A stretch of DNA of 64,000 nucleotides from Ruegeria atlantica (GCF_013033965.1 NZ_WQFE01000002.1:310001-374000), one strand, 5' to 3'; counted from the first letter of the stretch, positions 54,696 to 63,245 are shown. Made by a program: numbers and translations. The notes: generated by a model not told the origin, from the letters alone.

Positions 54696-55271
54696 TCATT
54701 CCTGTGGAGCTGCGGCATTGCGACCGGCCATGATAACGCTGATCGTATAGGCGGCTTCGGGGCTGAGACCGGCCAGAACACCTGCTGCTGCTTCAGGCGG
54801 CATCCGCGACAGAAAGCCAGCCGCAAAGCCGGGATCCATGGTTTCGAACAAGGCCGCCGCGTCCTTGGGCTTCATGCTCTGGTACACATCCGTCAGGCGT
54901 GTCAGATCGGTCTCGGCGGCTTTTTCGGCAAAGGCCAGCGTTTGTCGCAACGAGTCTTCAGCTTCCTGCAATGCTGCCAATCGCGTCTCAATCGCCTGGT
55001 TCGCGATGTTCAGCGCCTTTTCTTTGTCCACCACAGCGGCCTCTCGTTTATTGAGCGCCTCTTCGCGACGGAGCAATTCAGTCAACAGCTCTTGCGTACC
55101 AGGCCGTTTGGGTTGGCTCTGCATGGCCTCCGGTGCTACTGGATCAGACCCTTTGGCAAGCGCGGGCCCGGCCTCGAACCCCACTCTAATCGCGGCGGAA
55201 CCGATCAAAAGCATCGCTATCACCGCAAGAACGCCGCGTTTGGGACGGCTTTCTGCTCGTTTCCGCCTCAT
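54696..55271 (-). CDS. MotE-like flagellar protein with MgtE N-domain-like tail
   Basis: A 191-residue protein with one N-terminal membrane helix or signal (RGVLAVIAMLLIGSAAIRVGFE), a coiled coil (about 70-125, LLRREEALNKREAAVVDKEKAL) and a C-terminal segment like the MgtE intracellular N-domain (MKPKDAAALFETMDPGFAAGFLSRMPPEAAAGVLAGL). MotE in Sinorhizobium has the same layout and helps the periplasmic motility protein MotC. Start overlaps the previous gene by four bases. A motility role is inferred from context and this layout. Confidence 0.78.
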   Translation of the reverse strand: MRRKRAESRPKRGVLAVIAMLLIGSAAIRVGFEAGPALAKGSDPVAPEAMQSQPKRPGTQELLTELLRREEALNKREAAVVDKEKALNIANQAIETRLAALQEAEDSLRQTLAFAEKAAETDLTRLTDVYQSMKPKDAAALFETMDPGFAAGFLSRMPPEAAAGVLAGLSPEAAYTISVIMAGRNAAAPQE

Positions 55272-55729
55272 GTCGTGGCCTCGCTCCGGCTGTGGCGCAG
55301 GAACATCAATCCGCCCGGGCGTTTGACTTGTTGCTCCCTGGGTTGGTCGTCTTCACCTTCGGTTTCGGTGCTGGCGTGGTCCACTTTTTTAGGAATAACC
55401 GGTTCAGGATCAGGCGCAGAGGGCTTGGCTGCATCTTCCTCTTCCGGCACGACGTCATGCATCGAAGCCATCATCAATTCGAGCCGCTGTGCGATTGTTT
55501 CGGCGCGTTCGGTCAATTCCTTAAGCGCGACGCCAGACTGATCCGAGGCGTCCCGCGCAGTGTCCAGCGACTTTTTCAATTCTTCCGCTTGCGATGACAG
55601 CACGCTCACGGCGCCACCGACGCCCTTTTCCAGGTCAGTAAAGCGTTTCAACCGCCGGGACAGAACGAAACAATAAAGACCCGCACCCAAGGCGCCGGCG
55701 ACCAGCAAAATATCTGCAATCAGCTCCAA
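55268..55729 (-). CDS. Flagellar-operon coiled-coil membrane protein
   Basis: A 153-residue protein of unknown function. One N-terminal helix (LIADILLVAGALGAGLYCFVL) is followed by a coiled coil (about 30-90) and an acidic, proline-rich tail that is probably disordered (VVPEEEDAAKPSAPDPEPVIPKK). It lies between fliL and the MotE-like gene, overlapping the latter by four bases, and so belongs to the motility operon. Similar genes at this position are common in roseobacters as hypotheticals. Confidence 0.68.
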   Translation of the reverse strand: MELIADILLVAGALGAGLYCFVLSRRLKRFTDLEKGVGGAVSVLSSQAEELKKSLDTARDASDQSGVALKELTERAETIAQRLELMMASMHDVVPEEEDAAKPSAPDPEPVIPKKVDHASTETEGEDDQPREQQVKRPGGLMFLRHSRSEATT

Positions 55730-55738
55730 CTTCGCCTC

Positions 55739-56236
55739 CTAGTTCAGTACGAATTCCATGATGAGAACGTCACGCACGCGACCTTCGCCGACAACGATCT
55801 CGATACGCCGCAACAGGTGTCCGCGGATGCGTATGAGCGCGAGCGAATCCTCAAGATCGGACACTTCGATCGCACGCAGATACCCGTTCAACACATCCAT
55901 GATTCGCGGTTTCATCTTTTCAACATCCGCCATGTACGATGCGTTCACTTCGAGCTGGGCGTGAAACTTCAGATGGCGCGAATCGCTGGTGTTTACCGAG
56001 ACGACAACCGGGGTAAGGTCAACGAATCCGACCTTTGGCAGCGCTTTGGCAGGCTTGTTTTTCTCAGTTTCTTCGGGATTTTGCACAGCGGTCTTTCCGC
56101 CAATCGGCAACAAACCCGACGTGGTCAGAAAATATCCGCCAGCCGCACCGGCTATGGCTAGAATCGCCCCTATTATCATTCCCTTTTTCCCAGATTTTTC
56201 CGAGACTTCTGCCTGTTCTGCAAGCGCGTCGGTCAT
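55739..56236 (-). CDS. fliL: Flagellar basal body-associated protein FliL
   Basis: A 165-residue single-pass membrane protein that supports the stator. The helix is GMIIGAILAIAGAAGGYFLTT (about 19-40) and the periplasmic FliL domain ends with the family pattern (LRRIEIVVGEGRVRDVLIMEFVLN). The start at 56236 (MTDALAEQ) is chosen because gagga lies upstream; the frame is open to 56269. It is the first gene of the leftward motility operon; the divergent fliF operon starts about 0.1 kb away, with a CtrA-like site between. Confidence 0.9.
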   Translation of the reverse strand: MTDALAEQAEVSEKSGKKGMIIGAILAIAGAAGGYFLTTSGLLPIGGKTAVQNPEETEKNKPAKALPKVGFVDLTPVVVSVNTSDSRHLKFHAQLEVNASYMADVEKMKPRIMDVLNGYLRAIEVSDLEDSLALIRIRGHLLRRIEIVVGEGRVRDVLIMEFVLN

Positions 56237-56282
56237 GACGTCCTCATTCCTACAATCTGCAAATGTCATAACCCGACAGGGA

Positions 56283-56297
56283 CTAACCGATTGTTAA
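56283..56297. promoter_or_regulatory. CtrA-like binding site between fliL and fliF
   Basis: CTAA-N7-TTAA (56283-56297) differs by one base from the CtrA consensus TTAA-N7-TTAA. CtrA controls flagellar genes in many alphaproteobacteria, and the site lies in the short divergent control region of two flagellar operons. Confidence 0.55.
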
Positions 56298-56355
56298 GGG
56301 CAATCGTCCAAACAAGGGACGCGCCGCACAGAATGTCGGTGAGACGGAGGTGAGC

Positions 56356-57945
56356 GTGCAGCAGATCGGAACTGTCTGGGCAAGTTTGGACAGGCGAAAA
56401 CAAATCATCGTCGCCGGTGCAGTCGTGCTGGTCTTTCTAGGAATTCTTACGATGTCGCGCCTGGCGACTGCGCCGTCGATGACGCTGCTGTACGCCGGGT
56501 TGGAAAGCGGCGCTGCAGGCGACATCGTCCGCTCGTTGGACCAGCGCGGTGTGCAGTATGAGATTCGGGGCGGCTCTATCTATGTGCCGGGATCACAACG
56601 GGACGAGTTACGCATGACGCTGGCCAGCGAGGGCCTGCCTGCGAACGGGAACAGAGGCTACGAGTTGCTGGATTCGCTCAGCGGATTTGGCACAACGTCG
56701 CAAATGTTCGACGCCGCCTACTGGCGCGCCAAAGAAGGAGAATTGGCCCGAACCATCGTCGGTAGCCCCCATGTCAGTCAGGCGCGCGTGCATATTGCCA
56801 ATGGGTCATCCAATCCGTTCCAGCGCAGTGTAGCACCAACGGCGTCGGTTTATCTGGTCGCATCGGGTGCAGAGATCACGTCGGATCAGGCAAAGGCGAT
56901 CCGGTTCCTGGTGTCGTCTGCAGTCAGCGGGTTGGCCCCCGAGAATGTTGCGGTTATCGATTCGAACGGCGCAGTAATCGGTGCACAGGATGGCCCGGTG
57001 GCCGCGGACACCGCAGACGATAAATCTCGCCAGTTGCGAGAACGGGTGCTGCGTCTGGTTGAGGCCCGCGTCGGAGTGGGAAACGCTGTGGTCGAAGTCA
57101 GCGTCGACACAGTTACCAAAACAGAATCAATCCGCGAACGGCGTTTTGATCCCAATGGTCGCGTGGCCATCAGTACCGATGTCGAAGAACGTTCGGACAG
57201 CGCCCGCAACCAGTCCGCTGATGTGACAGTTGCGTCGAATTTGCCGGATGGAGATGGCGCGGGTGGTGACGAATCCAATTCGAACGCGACCCAGACCCGA
57301 GAGCGGGTCAACTATGAGGTTTCCGAGACAGAGCTTGAGGTTCACAACGGTCCCGGTGCGATCAAGCGACTGACGGTGGCCGTACTGGTGAACGGCACAC
57401 GGACCGTGGGCGCGGACGGCATTGAAACGTTCACGCCGATGCCACAGTCCGAGCTGGAGGCACTGCAGGAGCTTGTGGCCTCGGCGGTAGGGTACGATGC
57501 CGAACGCGGCGACGTGATCACTCTGAAATCCCTGGATTTGCCGGTGGTCGAGCCGCAAGGCAGCCTGGCAACTACCTCTCTGTGGCAAAAAGTGCATTTC
57601 GACGCGATGTCATTGGTTCAGATGGCAGTTCTGGCGCTGGTCTCTCTGGTGCTTGGAGTTTTCGTCATCCGCCCCATCTTGACCCAACCGTTGACCGCTC
57701 CGGCGCTGTTGCCCGCAGGCGCGGCCCAAGACCCCGACTCATACCTGACCGGCGAAATTGCGACAGAAGAGGGCGGGCAATTCACCAGCTTGCCAGGGCA
57801 GGCACCCACCGGGAACGTTCCGGCGCTGGCGACAGATACTGGGGCGGACCCCGTTGATCGGCTCAGGGCGATGATCGGCGACAAGCAGGAAGAGACGGTC
57901 GAAATTCTGCGCAGCTGGCTGGAAGAAGGTGAGGAGCGTGTGTGA
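56356..57945 (+). CDS. fliF: Flagellar M-ring protein FliF
   Basis: A 529-residue inner-membrane ring protein. It has a first helix (about 15-35, IIVAGAVVLVFLGILTM), the ring-building repeats (LYAGLESGAAGDIVRSLDQRG; SQRDELRMTLASEGLPANGNRGYELLDS), a variable loop and a second helix near 418-440 (MSLVQMAVLALVSLVLGVFVI), with a C-terminal tail for FliG. A GTG start at 56356 is preferred (ggagg at 56346-56350, five bases away); GTG at 56350 overlaps that site. It heads the rightward operon fliF-fliH-like-fliN-fliP. Confidence 0.93.
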   Translation: MQQIGTVWASLDRRKQIIVAGAVVLVFLGILTMSRLATAPSMTLLYAGLESGAAGDIVRSLDQRGVQYEIRGGSIYVPGSQRDELRMTLASEGLPANGNRGYELLDSLSGFGTTSQMFDAAYWRAKEGELARTIVGSPHVSQARVHIANGSSNPFQRSVAPTASVYLVASGAEITSDQAKAIRFLVSSAVSGLAPENVAVIDSNGAVIGAQDGPVAADTADDKSRQLRERVLRLVEARVGVGNAVVEVSVDTVTKTESIRERRFDPNGRVAISTDVEERSDSARNQSADVTVASNLPDGDGAGGDESNSNATQTRERVNYEVSETELEVHNGPGAIKRLTVAVLVNGTRTVGADGIETFTPMPQSELEALQELVASAVGYDAERGDVITLKSLDLPVVEPQGSLATTSLWQKVHFDAMSLVQMAVLALVSLVLGVFVIRPILTQPLTAPALLPAGAAQDPDSYLTGEIATEEGGQFTSLPGQAPTGNVPALATDTGADPVDRLRAMIGDKQEETVEILRSWLEEGEERV

Positions 57946-58541
57946 TGTCGATTGCCCACCTTCTTGAGGACTTCACTTTGCAAGCCAGCGGCGGACAACT
58001 GCACGTTCTGGATGAGGACGCGTTGGAAGAACAAAGGCTGGCGTCGTTCGAGCAAGGCTACAGCGCTGGCTGGGAAGACGCGGTCCAGGCGCAGGAGCAA
58101 AGCCGGGGCCAGGTTTCGGCCGAACTGGCCAAATCGCTCGAAGATATGTCCTTTACTTATCACGAGGCGATTACTCGGATGTCTGTGTCGTTGGAGCCAA
58201 TGTTTCAGAGCCTAATACAGGTGGTATTGCCTGAAACCCTGGACCGGGGATTTGCCGTTCGGATTGTCGAGCAACTCACCGATATGGCGCGCGCGCAGAT
58301 CGGACAACCTATGCAGGTCTTTGTACCCACAGGTCGCGCGACCGAAGTTGAGGATTTGATCCCCACCGAGCTGTCATCTCCCGTGCAGGTGATTGAAGAC
58401 TCGTCTTTGGAGGCGGGGCAAGCGCGGCTCAAGGTCGGAATTTCCCAGCGCGAGGTGGATTGCAGCGGGTTGCTCGCTTCGGTCGATCAAGCCTTTCAGG
58501 CATATATTTTTCAGGCAAAAGAGGCAGTGACCAATGAGTGA
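57945..58541 (+). CDS. FliH-like flagellar export component
   Basis: A 198-residue soluble protein in the fliH position. The N-terminal part is acidic with QGYSAGWEDAVQAQEQ, a FliH-like pattern, and the rest fits the FliH/YscL fold (SLEPMFQSLIQVVLPETLDRGFAVRIVEQL). FliH regulates the export ATPase FliI, which is not encoded here. Start at 57945, overlapping the fliF stop by one base (TGATG) with a gagga upstream. Sequence identity to E. coli FliH is low, so the name rests on context. Confidence 0.7.
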   Translation: MSIAHLLEDFTLQASGGQLHVLDEDALEEQRLASFEQGYSAGWEDAVQAQEQSRGQVSAELAKSLEDMSFTYHEAITRMSVSLEPMFQSLIQVVLPETLDRGFAVRIVEQLTDMARAQIGQPMQVFVPTGRATEVEDLIPTELSSPVQVIEDSSLEAGQARLKVGISQREVDCSGLLASVDQAFQAYIFQAKEAVTNE

Positions 58542-58821
58542 TCCGCAAACTCCAAAATCCGAAAAGCCCAATCCTTTCGAGGCCGTTCCGATTGAAGTCA
58601 CCGTGTCGGTTGGCCGGGCGCGCCCTCTGATCCGGGACTTGTTGAGCATGGGAGAAAACGCCGTGCTAACACTGGACAAACGCATTGAGGACCCGGTTGA
58701 CCTGTATGTGGGCGACCAGCTTGTCGCACGCGGTTTGCTGGAGGAGATGGAGGGCGAGCAGGCCGGTCAGCTGGCGGTGCGTCTGACCGAAATCGCGGAC
58801 CTGCAAAACGGGATTGGCTGA
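58534..58821 (+). CDS. fliN: Flagellar switch protein FliN
   Basis: A 95-residue C-ring protein of the SpoA family. The SpoA fold is seen as VPIEVTVSVGRARPLIRDLLSMGENAVLTLDKRIEDPVDLYVGDQLVARGLLEEM, in part. It is short, as is usual for FliN. No fliG or fliM lies beside it here. The start overlaps the end of the FliH-like gene by eight bases and its stop overlaps the fliP start by one. Confidence 0.9.
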   Translation: MSDPQTPKSEKPNPFEAVPIEVTVSVGRARPLIRDLLSMGENAVLTLDKRIEDPVDLYVGDQLVARGLLEEMEGEQAGQLAVRLTEIADLQNGIG

Positions 58822-59552
58822 TGCACCGCCTTCTGGTGCTGGCAGTTGCGCTTGCGGTGTTGACCCCGTCATTGGCCACGGCGCAGGAACTTTCCGTCTC
58901 GCTGGGTGAGGGCGGTTCGATTTCCGCGCGCACGATCCAGTTGATCTTGTTGATCACCGTGCTCAGCCTCGCGCCGGGACTGGCGATCATGATCACCTGT
59001 TTTCCGTTCCTGATCACCGTTTTGGCGATCCTGCGTCAGGGAATTGGATTGCAGCAATCGCCGCCCAATATGCTGATCGTCAGCCTGGCGCTGTTCCTGA
59101 CCTATTTCATCATGGAACCGGTCTTTTCCGAAGCCTGGACAACAGGAATTCGGCCGTTGGTCGATGAAACGATGGAGGTTGAACCTGCGCTGGAACGTGC
59201 GCTGCAGCCGTTTCGCAGTTTCATGGCTGCGCGACTGGACCCAGATACGTTTCACGCGATGGCCGCTCTGCGCCCCGGTGGTGATGCCACAACGCTGTCG
59301 CCCGAAGCGCCGCTGTCCATCCTGATGCCGTCCTTCATGCTGTCTGAAATTGCCCGCGCCTTTCAGATTGGGTTTCTGGTCTTTTTGCCATTTCTGATCA
59401 TCGACCTTGTGGTGGCAGCAGTGCTGATGTCGATGGGGATGATGATGGTGCCACCGGCCACCGTGTCGCTGCCGTTCAAGCTGGCGTTTTTCGTCATCGC
59501 CGATGGGTGGTCGCTGATCGCCAGCGCGCTTGTGCGCAGCTATGCGATTTAG
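58821..59552 (+). CDS. fliP: Flagellar type III export membrane protein FliP
   Basis: A 243-residue core pore protein of the flagellar export gate. It carries a cleavable signal peptide (MHRLLVLAVALAVLTPSLATAQ) and the family blocks TIQLILLITVLSLAPGLAIM, GLQQSPPNMLIVSLALFLTYF, and FMLSEIARAFQIGFLVFLPFLIIDLVVAAVLMSMGMMMVPP. Length is standard. It ends the operon, and its stop is four bases from the convergent histidine kinase stop. Confidence 0.96.
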   Translation: MHRLLVLAVALAVLTPSLATAQELSVSLGEGGSISARTIQLILLITVLSLAPGLAIMITCFPFLITVLAILRQGIGLQQSPPNMLIVSLALFLTYFIMEPVFSEAWTTGIRPLVDETMEVEPALERALQPFRSFMAARLDPDTFHAMAALRPGGDATTLSPEAPLSILMPSFMLSEIARAFQIGFLVFLPFLIIDLVVAAVLMSMGMMMVPPATVSLPFKLAFFVIADGWSLIASALVRSYAI

Positions 59553-59556
59553 GCGC

Positions 59557-60999
59557 TTATTGCCGGGCGATTTGCAGACAGGCGCGAAGGCCGCAGTCGC
59601 CAGCCTCAAAGCGCATCTCTCCGCCATGCTGTTCAGCAACGGTAGCGGCGATTGTCAGGCCCAGGCCGTATCCGTCGGATGAGCCGGTATTGGACCCACG
59701 ACGAAACGGAGCCATGAGGTTTTCGATGTCCGACACCGACAGATCAGTGCCTTTGTCTTCGACCGTGATCGTTGCGGTGGTAGCATCGGTTTCCAGTTGC
59801 ACTTCGGCGTGCCGACCGTATTTCAACGCATTGTCGATCAGGTTGGTCAGCGCGCGCCTGAGTGAGATGGGTCGCGCCATCACCAGCACGCGACGTGTCT
59901 CGGTAAGTTGTCCGTGGCCGCGTCGGGACATGAACACCGATGTGGCCCCTTCGACCGCAACGGGATCGGCCTTTTTCAGGGTCACGGGCAGATCCATGTC
60001 CTGATAGTCGGCGACCAGAGACTCTATCAGCGAGGTCAGAGAGATTTGCCGTGGCTCTTCGACATCCAATTCGGATCGGGTATAGGTCAGGACACTTTCG
60101 ATCATCCCGGTCATCTGATCGACATCCGCCTCAAGCTTTTCGCGCAGTTCATTGTCGGGGATCAGAGCCGCACGCAGGCGCACGCGGGTGGCAGGGGTGC
60201 CCAGATCGTGGCTGACACCGGACAGGACCGTCGCCCGTTTTTCAAGCTGCGCGCGCTCGGCCTCGAGATTGGCATTTACCGCCGAAACGATATCGCGCAA
60301 TTCATCCGGTCCATCCACCTCATAACTTTCAGGCCCGCCAAGGCGCTGACGTTCGCGCAACGCGCGGGCAAATCGGGTGAACGTATCTGATACGTTGCTG
60401 ACCGAGGACAGGATGACCGCCAGCGCGACGATTCCCATTAGAATTGCAGGCAGGCGCAGATCAACGGGCGCAGCCTGACAACCCCAGATCTTCGTTCCGT
60501 CGACCTGATGCCAGGCCTCGCGTCCGAATTTCGCAATCAGGATTGGTTCACTACAGTACGTTGCCAGCAACCGGGTCAGGTTTCCCATCTTCTCGGGTCC
60601 GGTCTGATCACTGCCCGACACAATGTCCGAAACCGGATAAACCAAACGGTCGGACAAGATGGCCACGGTCAACTCTCGCCCGCTGAGCGGCGAAGAACTG
60701 TCCGTCAGGATCGAAAGGTTGGTGACGAAACGACGGTCCGAGAACCCAGGCAACCGCTGAAACTCACCATTGTCGGCAAGGACCGTATCTTGAGGCGGCA
60801 AGCGGGTGATGGATAGTCCTTCGGAAGGGACCATACCCGTTCGCAACTCTTCATAGACTGAAAAACCGGCAACGAAAGACTGCAGCAGGTACTCGTTCCA
60901 GGCGCGTGCTGAGGCGAACCACAACCCGGCCGAGATAAGCCCAGCAGCGAAGGCCGAGAGGCTCCATAGCCACCCCAGATTGCGCAGGCGCAGGGTCAT
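59557..60999 (-). CDS. EnvZ-like sensor histidine kinase
   Basis: A 480-residue membrane kinase. It has two helices (about 9-30 and 193-215) around a periplasmic sensor of about 160 residues with two cysteines, then a HAMP domain, and a DHp domain with phospho-acceptor H264 in VSHDLGTPATRVRL, resembling EnvZ except that the usual R of DLRTP is G. The ATPase part has the N-box NLIDNALKYG, but the G1 box is altered to DKGTD. G2 is GYGLGL. Start at 60999 overlaps the regulator stop by four bases. Confidence 0.9.
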   Translation of the reverse strand: MTLRLRNLGWLWSLSAFAAGLISAGLWFASARAWNEYLLQSFVAGFSVYEELRTGMVPSEGLSITRLPPQDTVLADNGEFQRLPGFSDRRFVTNLSILTDSSSPLSGRELTVAILSDRLVYPVSDIVSGSDQTGPEKMGNLTRLLATYCSEPILIAKFGREAWHQVDGTKIWGCQAAPVDLRLPAILMGIVALAVILSSVSNVSDTFTRFARALRERQRLGGPESYEVDGPDELRDIVSAVNANLEAERAQLEKRATVLSGVSHDLGTPATRVRLRAALIPDNELREKLEADVDQMTGMIESVLTYTRSELDVEEPRQISLTSLIESLVADYQDMDLPVTLKKADPVAVEGATSVFMSRRGHGQLTETRRVLVMARPISLRRALTNLIDNALKYGRHAEVQLETDATTATITVEDKGTDLSVSDIENLMAPFRRGSNTGSSDGYGLGLTIAATVAEQHGGEMRFEAGDCGLRACLQIARQ

Positions 61000-61727
61000 T
61001 CTTCGACCGAAATGTCGGCGGCAAAGATGTATCCGACCCCGCGTTCAGTGCGCAGCATTTGCGGATCTTTCGGGTTGGCCTCGATCTTGGAGCGCAAACG
61101 GCCGACCAGCATGTCGATGGCGCGGCCCTGCGCTTCGGACTTGTCGCTGTCGCCGGTGACATCCAGCGCGGCCACGATTTCATCGCGGGTCAGCGGTATG
61201 TGCGGATTGGCCAGCAGAACCTTGAGCAGGGCAGTTTCTCGCTGCGACAACGCGACCAGGTAACCTTCGGGCGAATGCAAGTCATCGCGCTTGCCGTCAA
61301 AGACCCAGCCATCGAACCGGAAGGTATGCGTTCGGCGGCGATAAGCAAGCGAAGACGACCTCCGCGCGCGCTGCATCACCGCCCGGACACGGGCGAGCAT
61401 CAGTTGAGGGTTGAATGGTTTGGCAATGTAGTCGTCTGCCCCGACTTCGTATCCGGCCATACGCTGATGGTCGGCAGACAAAGCCGAGACCAGGATGATC
61501 GGCACGTCCTGTTCGCGCCGCAACCGGGCGCAGATGTCGATGCCGTTCTCATCCCCCAGCATGACATCCAGCAGGATCAAGTCGATCCGCCCGGCTGACA
61601 GGTGCGCGCGAATTTCCTGTTCGGAACTGGCGGGCAGCGCGATGAAGCCGTTTTGCTGCAGTAACTGCGTCATCATCGACCGCATCTCTGGGTCATCATC
61701 CACCACCAGCAGTCGCGGAATGCTCAC
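60996..61727 (-). CDS. OmpR-family response regulator
   Basis: A 243-residue regulator with a receiver domain (phospho-acceptor D54 in LILLDVMLGDENG, K in IAKPFNP) and a winged-helix DNA-binding domain (SQRETALLKVLLANPHIPLTRDEI, RAIDMLVGRLRSKIE, TERGVGYIFAAD). It is the partner of the kinase gene it overlaps by four bases. It lies divergent from a glucose-type ABC importer, an arrangement like that of the Pseudomonas GltR/GtrS glucose system. Phased GNAACA motifs in the gap are probable binding sites. Confidence 0.94.
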   Translation of the reverse strand: MSIPRLLVVDDDPEMRSMMTQLLQQNGFIALPASSEQEIRAHLSAGRIDLILLDVMLGDENGIDICARLRREQDVPIILVSALSADHQRMAGYEVGADDYIAKPFNPQLMLARVRAVMQRARRSSSLAYRRRTHTFRFDGWVFDGKRDDLHSPEGYLVALSQRETALLKVLLANPHIPLTRDEIVAALDVTGDSDKSEAQGRAIDMLVGRLRSKIEANPKDPQMLRTERGVGYIFAADISVEE

Positions 61728-61769
61728 TCTGTCGTTCCTCCCGATCTCTTTCCTCTGTCGACCTCCATT

Positions 61770-61815
61770 GTAACGAATGGAAACAGATTCAATGTCAACG
61801 TAACACGCTGTAACA
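61770..61815. promoter_or_regulatory. Phased GNAACA half-sites between regulator and sugar importer
   Basis: GTAACG (61770), GAAACA (61780), GTAACA (61800) and GTAACA (61810) are spaced by multiples of ten bases, two tandem pairs. OmpR-type dimers bind direct repeats with this spacing and a GNAACA-like core. The site lies 41 bases from the regulator start codon and 128 from the importer start codon. Confidence 0.6.
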
Positions 61816-61943
61816 GAAGTGGTGAAAATTTGGGCTGTTTCTGTGCTTTACCGTGGATTCCAAGTTGTCAGATAGCGATCTGGTCGCAGTATGGCGCCAT
61901 CGCTGCTTTGGCAGTCACTGAGTTCTCAGGGAGGAGACAAGAA

Positions 61944-63188
61944 ATGAAGCGTTTTGCATTTGCCACCGTTTCGACTTTGGCCGTTGTGGCCGGATCGTCC
62001 GTTTTGGCCGAGCCGCAGGCAGAAGTTCTGCATTGGTGGACCTCGGGTGGTGAAGCCAAATCGGTCGCCGTTCTGCAGGAAGAGTTTGCCTCGAACGGCG
62101 GCACCTGGACCGACATGCCCGTTGCGGGTGGTGGCGGTGATGCGGCAATGACCGCGCTGCGGGCCCGTGTACTGGCCGGTAATGCACCGACCGCCGTTCA
62201 GCTGAAAGGCCCCGCCATTCAGGAATGGTATGAAGAAGGCGTCCTGGCCGATATCTCGTCTGTCGCCGAGGCCGAAGGCTGGGCAGATGTGTTGCCCGCG
62301 TCTATCGCCGGACATATGCAGTGCGAGGGCACTTGGTGTGCGGCACCAGTTAACGTGCACCGCGTGGACTGGATATGGGCCAATGCTGACGTTCTGGCGG
62401 CCAATGGCATCGAGATGCCGACCACCTGGGACGAATTCAACGCTGCCGCTGACAAGCTGCAGGCCGCTGGTGTGATCCCGCTGGCGCATGGTGGTCAGGC
62501 GTGGCAGGATGCGACTGTGTTTGAAACGGTGGTTCTCGGCATCGGCGGACCCGAGTTCTTCCAGAAAGCACTGGTTGATCTGGACCCCGAGGCGCTGACC
62601 TCGGATACGATGGTGCAGGTCTTTGACCAGATGCGCACTCTGCGCGGCTATGTGGACGAAAACTTCTCGGGCCGCGACTGGAACCTTGCCACTGCGATGG
62701 TCATGAACGGCGAAGCGGCATTCCAGATCATGGGTGACTGGGCCAAGGGTGAATTCCTGGCGGCTGGCAAGAAGCCCGGCGAAGATTTCCTGTGCGCCTC
62801 GACCCCCGGCGATGGATACCTGTACAACGTCGACAGCTTTGCCATGTTCGACGTGGACGGAGACGACAAGAAAGCCGGTCAGGACCTGCTGGCCAAGCTG
62901 ATCGTTGCGCCGAACTTCCAGAAAGTGTTCAACCTGAACAAAGGCTCGATCCCGGCACGGACCGATGTTGGTCTGGAGGATTTCGACATCTGCGCCAACT
63001 TGTCGGCCGAAGATATGGGTTCGACCTCGGCCGCGGGCTCGCTGCTGCCGTCCTACGCCCATGGCATGGCACTGCGCGGGTCGCAGTCTGGTGCGATCAC
63101 TGATGTTGTGACCGCGCACTTCAACTCGGATATGTCCTCGGCTGACGCAGTTCAGCAACTGGCGGACGCAGTGGCCAACAGCTACTGA
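61944..63188 (+). CDS. Sugar ABC transporter substrate-binding protein (glucose type)
   Basis: A 414-residue periplasmic binding protein like the glucose/mannose proteins GtsA/GltB. The signal peptide is MKRFAFATVSTLAVVAGSSVLA; then EVLHWWTSGGEAKSVAVL, VAGGGGDAAMTALRARVLAGN, PTAVQLKGPAIQEW, and APVNVHRVDWIWANADVL. The start at 61944 follows gggagga. Two Cys pairs may form disulfides. An inverted repeat follows the stop, then the permease gene. Glucose or a similar aldose is the likely substrate. Confidence 0.92.
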   Translation: MKRFAFATVSTLAVVAGSSVLAEPQAEVLHWWTSGGEAKSVAVLQEEFASNGGTWTDMPVAGGGGDAAMTALRARVLAGNAPTAVQLKGPAIQEWYEEGVLADISSVAEAEGWADVLPASIAGHMQCEGTWCAAPVNVHRVDWIWANADVLAANGIEMPTTWDEFNAAADKLQAAGVIPLAHGGQAWQDATVFETVVLGIGGPEFFQKALVDLDPEALTSDTMVQVFDQMRTLRGYVDENFSGRDWNLATAMVMNGEAAFQIMGDWAKGEFLAAGKKPGEDFLCASTPGDGYLYNVDSFAMFDVDGDDKKAGQDLLAKLIVAPNFQKVFNLNKGSIPARTDVGLEDFDICANLSAEDMGSTSAAGSLLPSYAHGMALRGSQSGAITDVVTAHFNSDMSSADAVQQLADAVANSY

Positions 63189-63196
63189 TCCAACAC

Positions 63197-63225
63197 GCTC
63201 TGCCCCCTATAGTGAGGGGCAGAGC
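63197..63225 (+). repeat. Hairpin between binding-protein and permease genes
   Basis: GCTCTGCCCC, loop CTATAGTGA, GGGGCAGAGC is a perfect 10-bp stem 8 bases after the stop, without a T tract. Such hairpins commonly protect the 3' end of the binding-protein mRNA so that it is made in excess over the permeases. Confidence 0.75.
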
Positions 63226-63245
63226 ATCTTTCCCCGGAGGCTAAA

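Noticed and set aside
61926..63158. Long open frame of about 410 codons antisense to the sugar-binding protein gene.
   Set aside because: It mirrors the codon structure of the real gene on the other strand (GC-rich third positions) and its translation shows no family motif.
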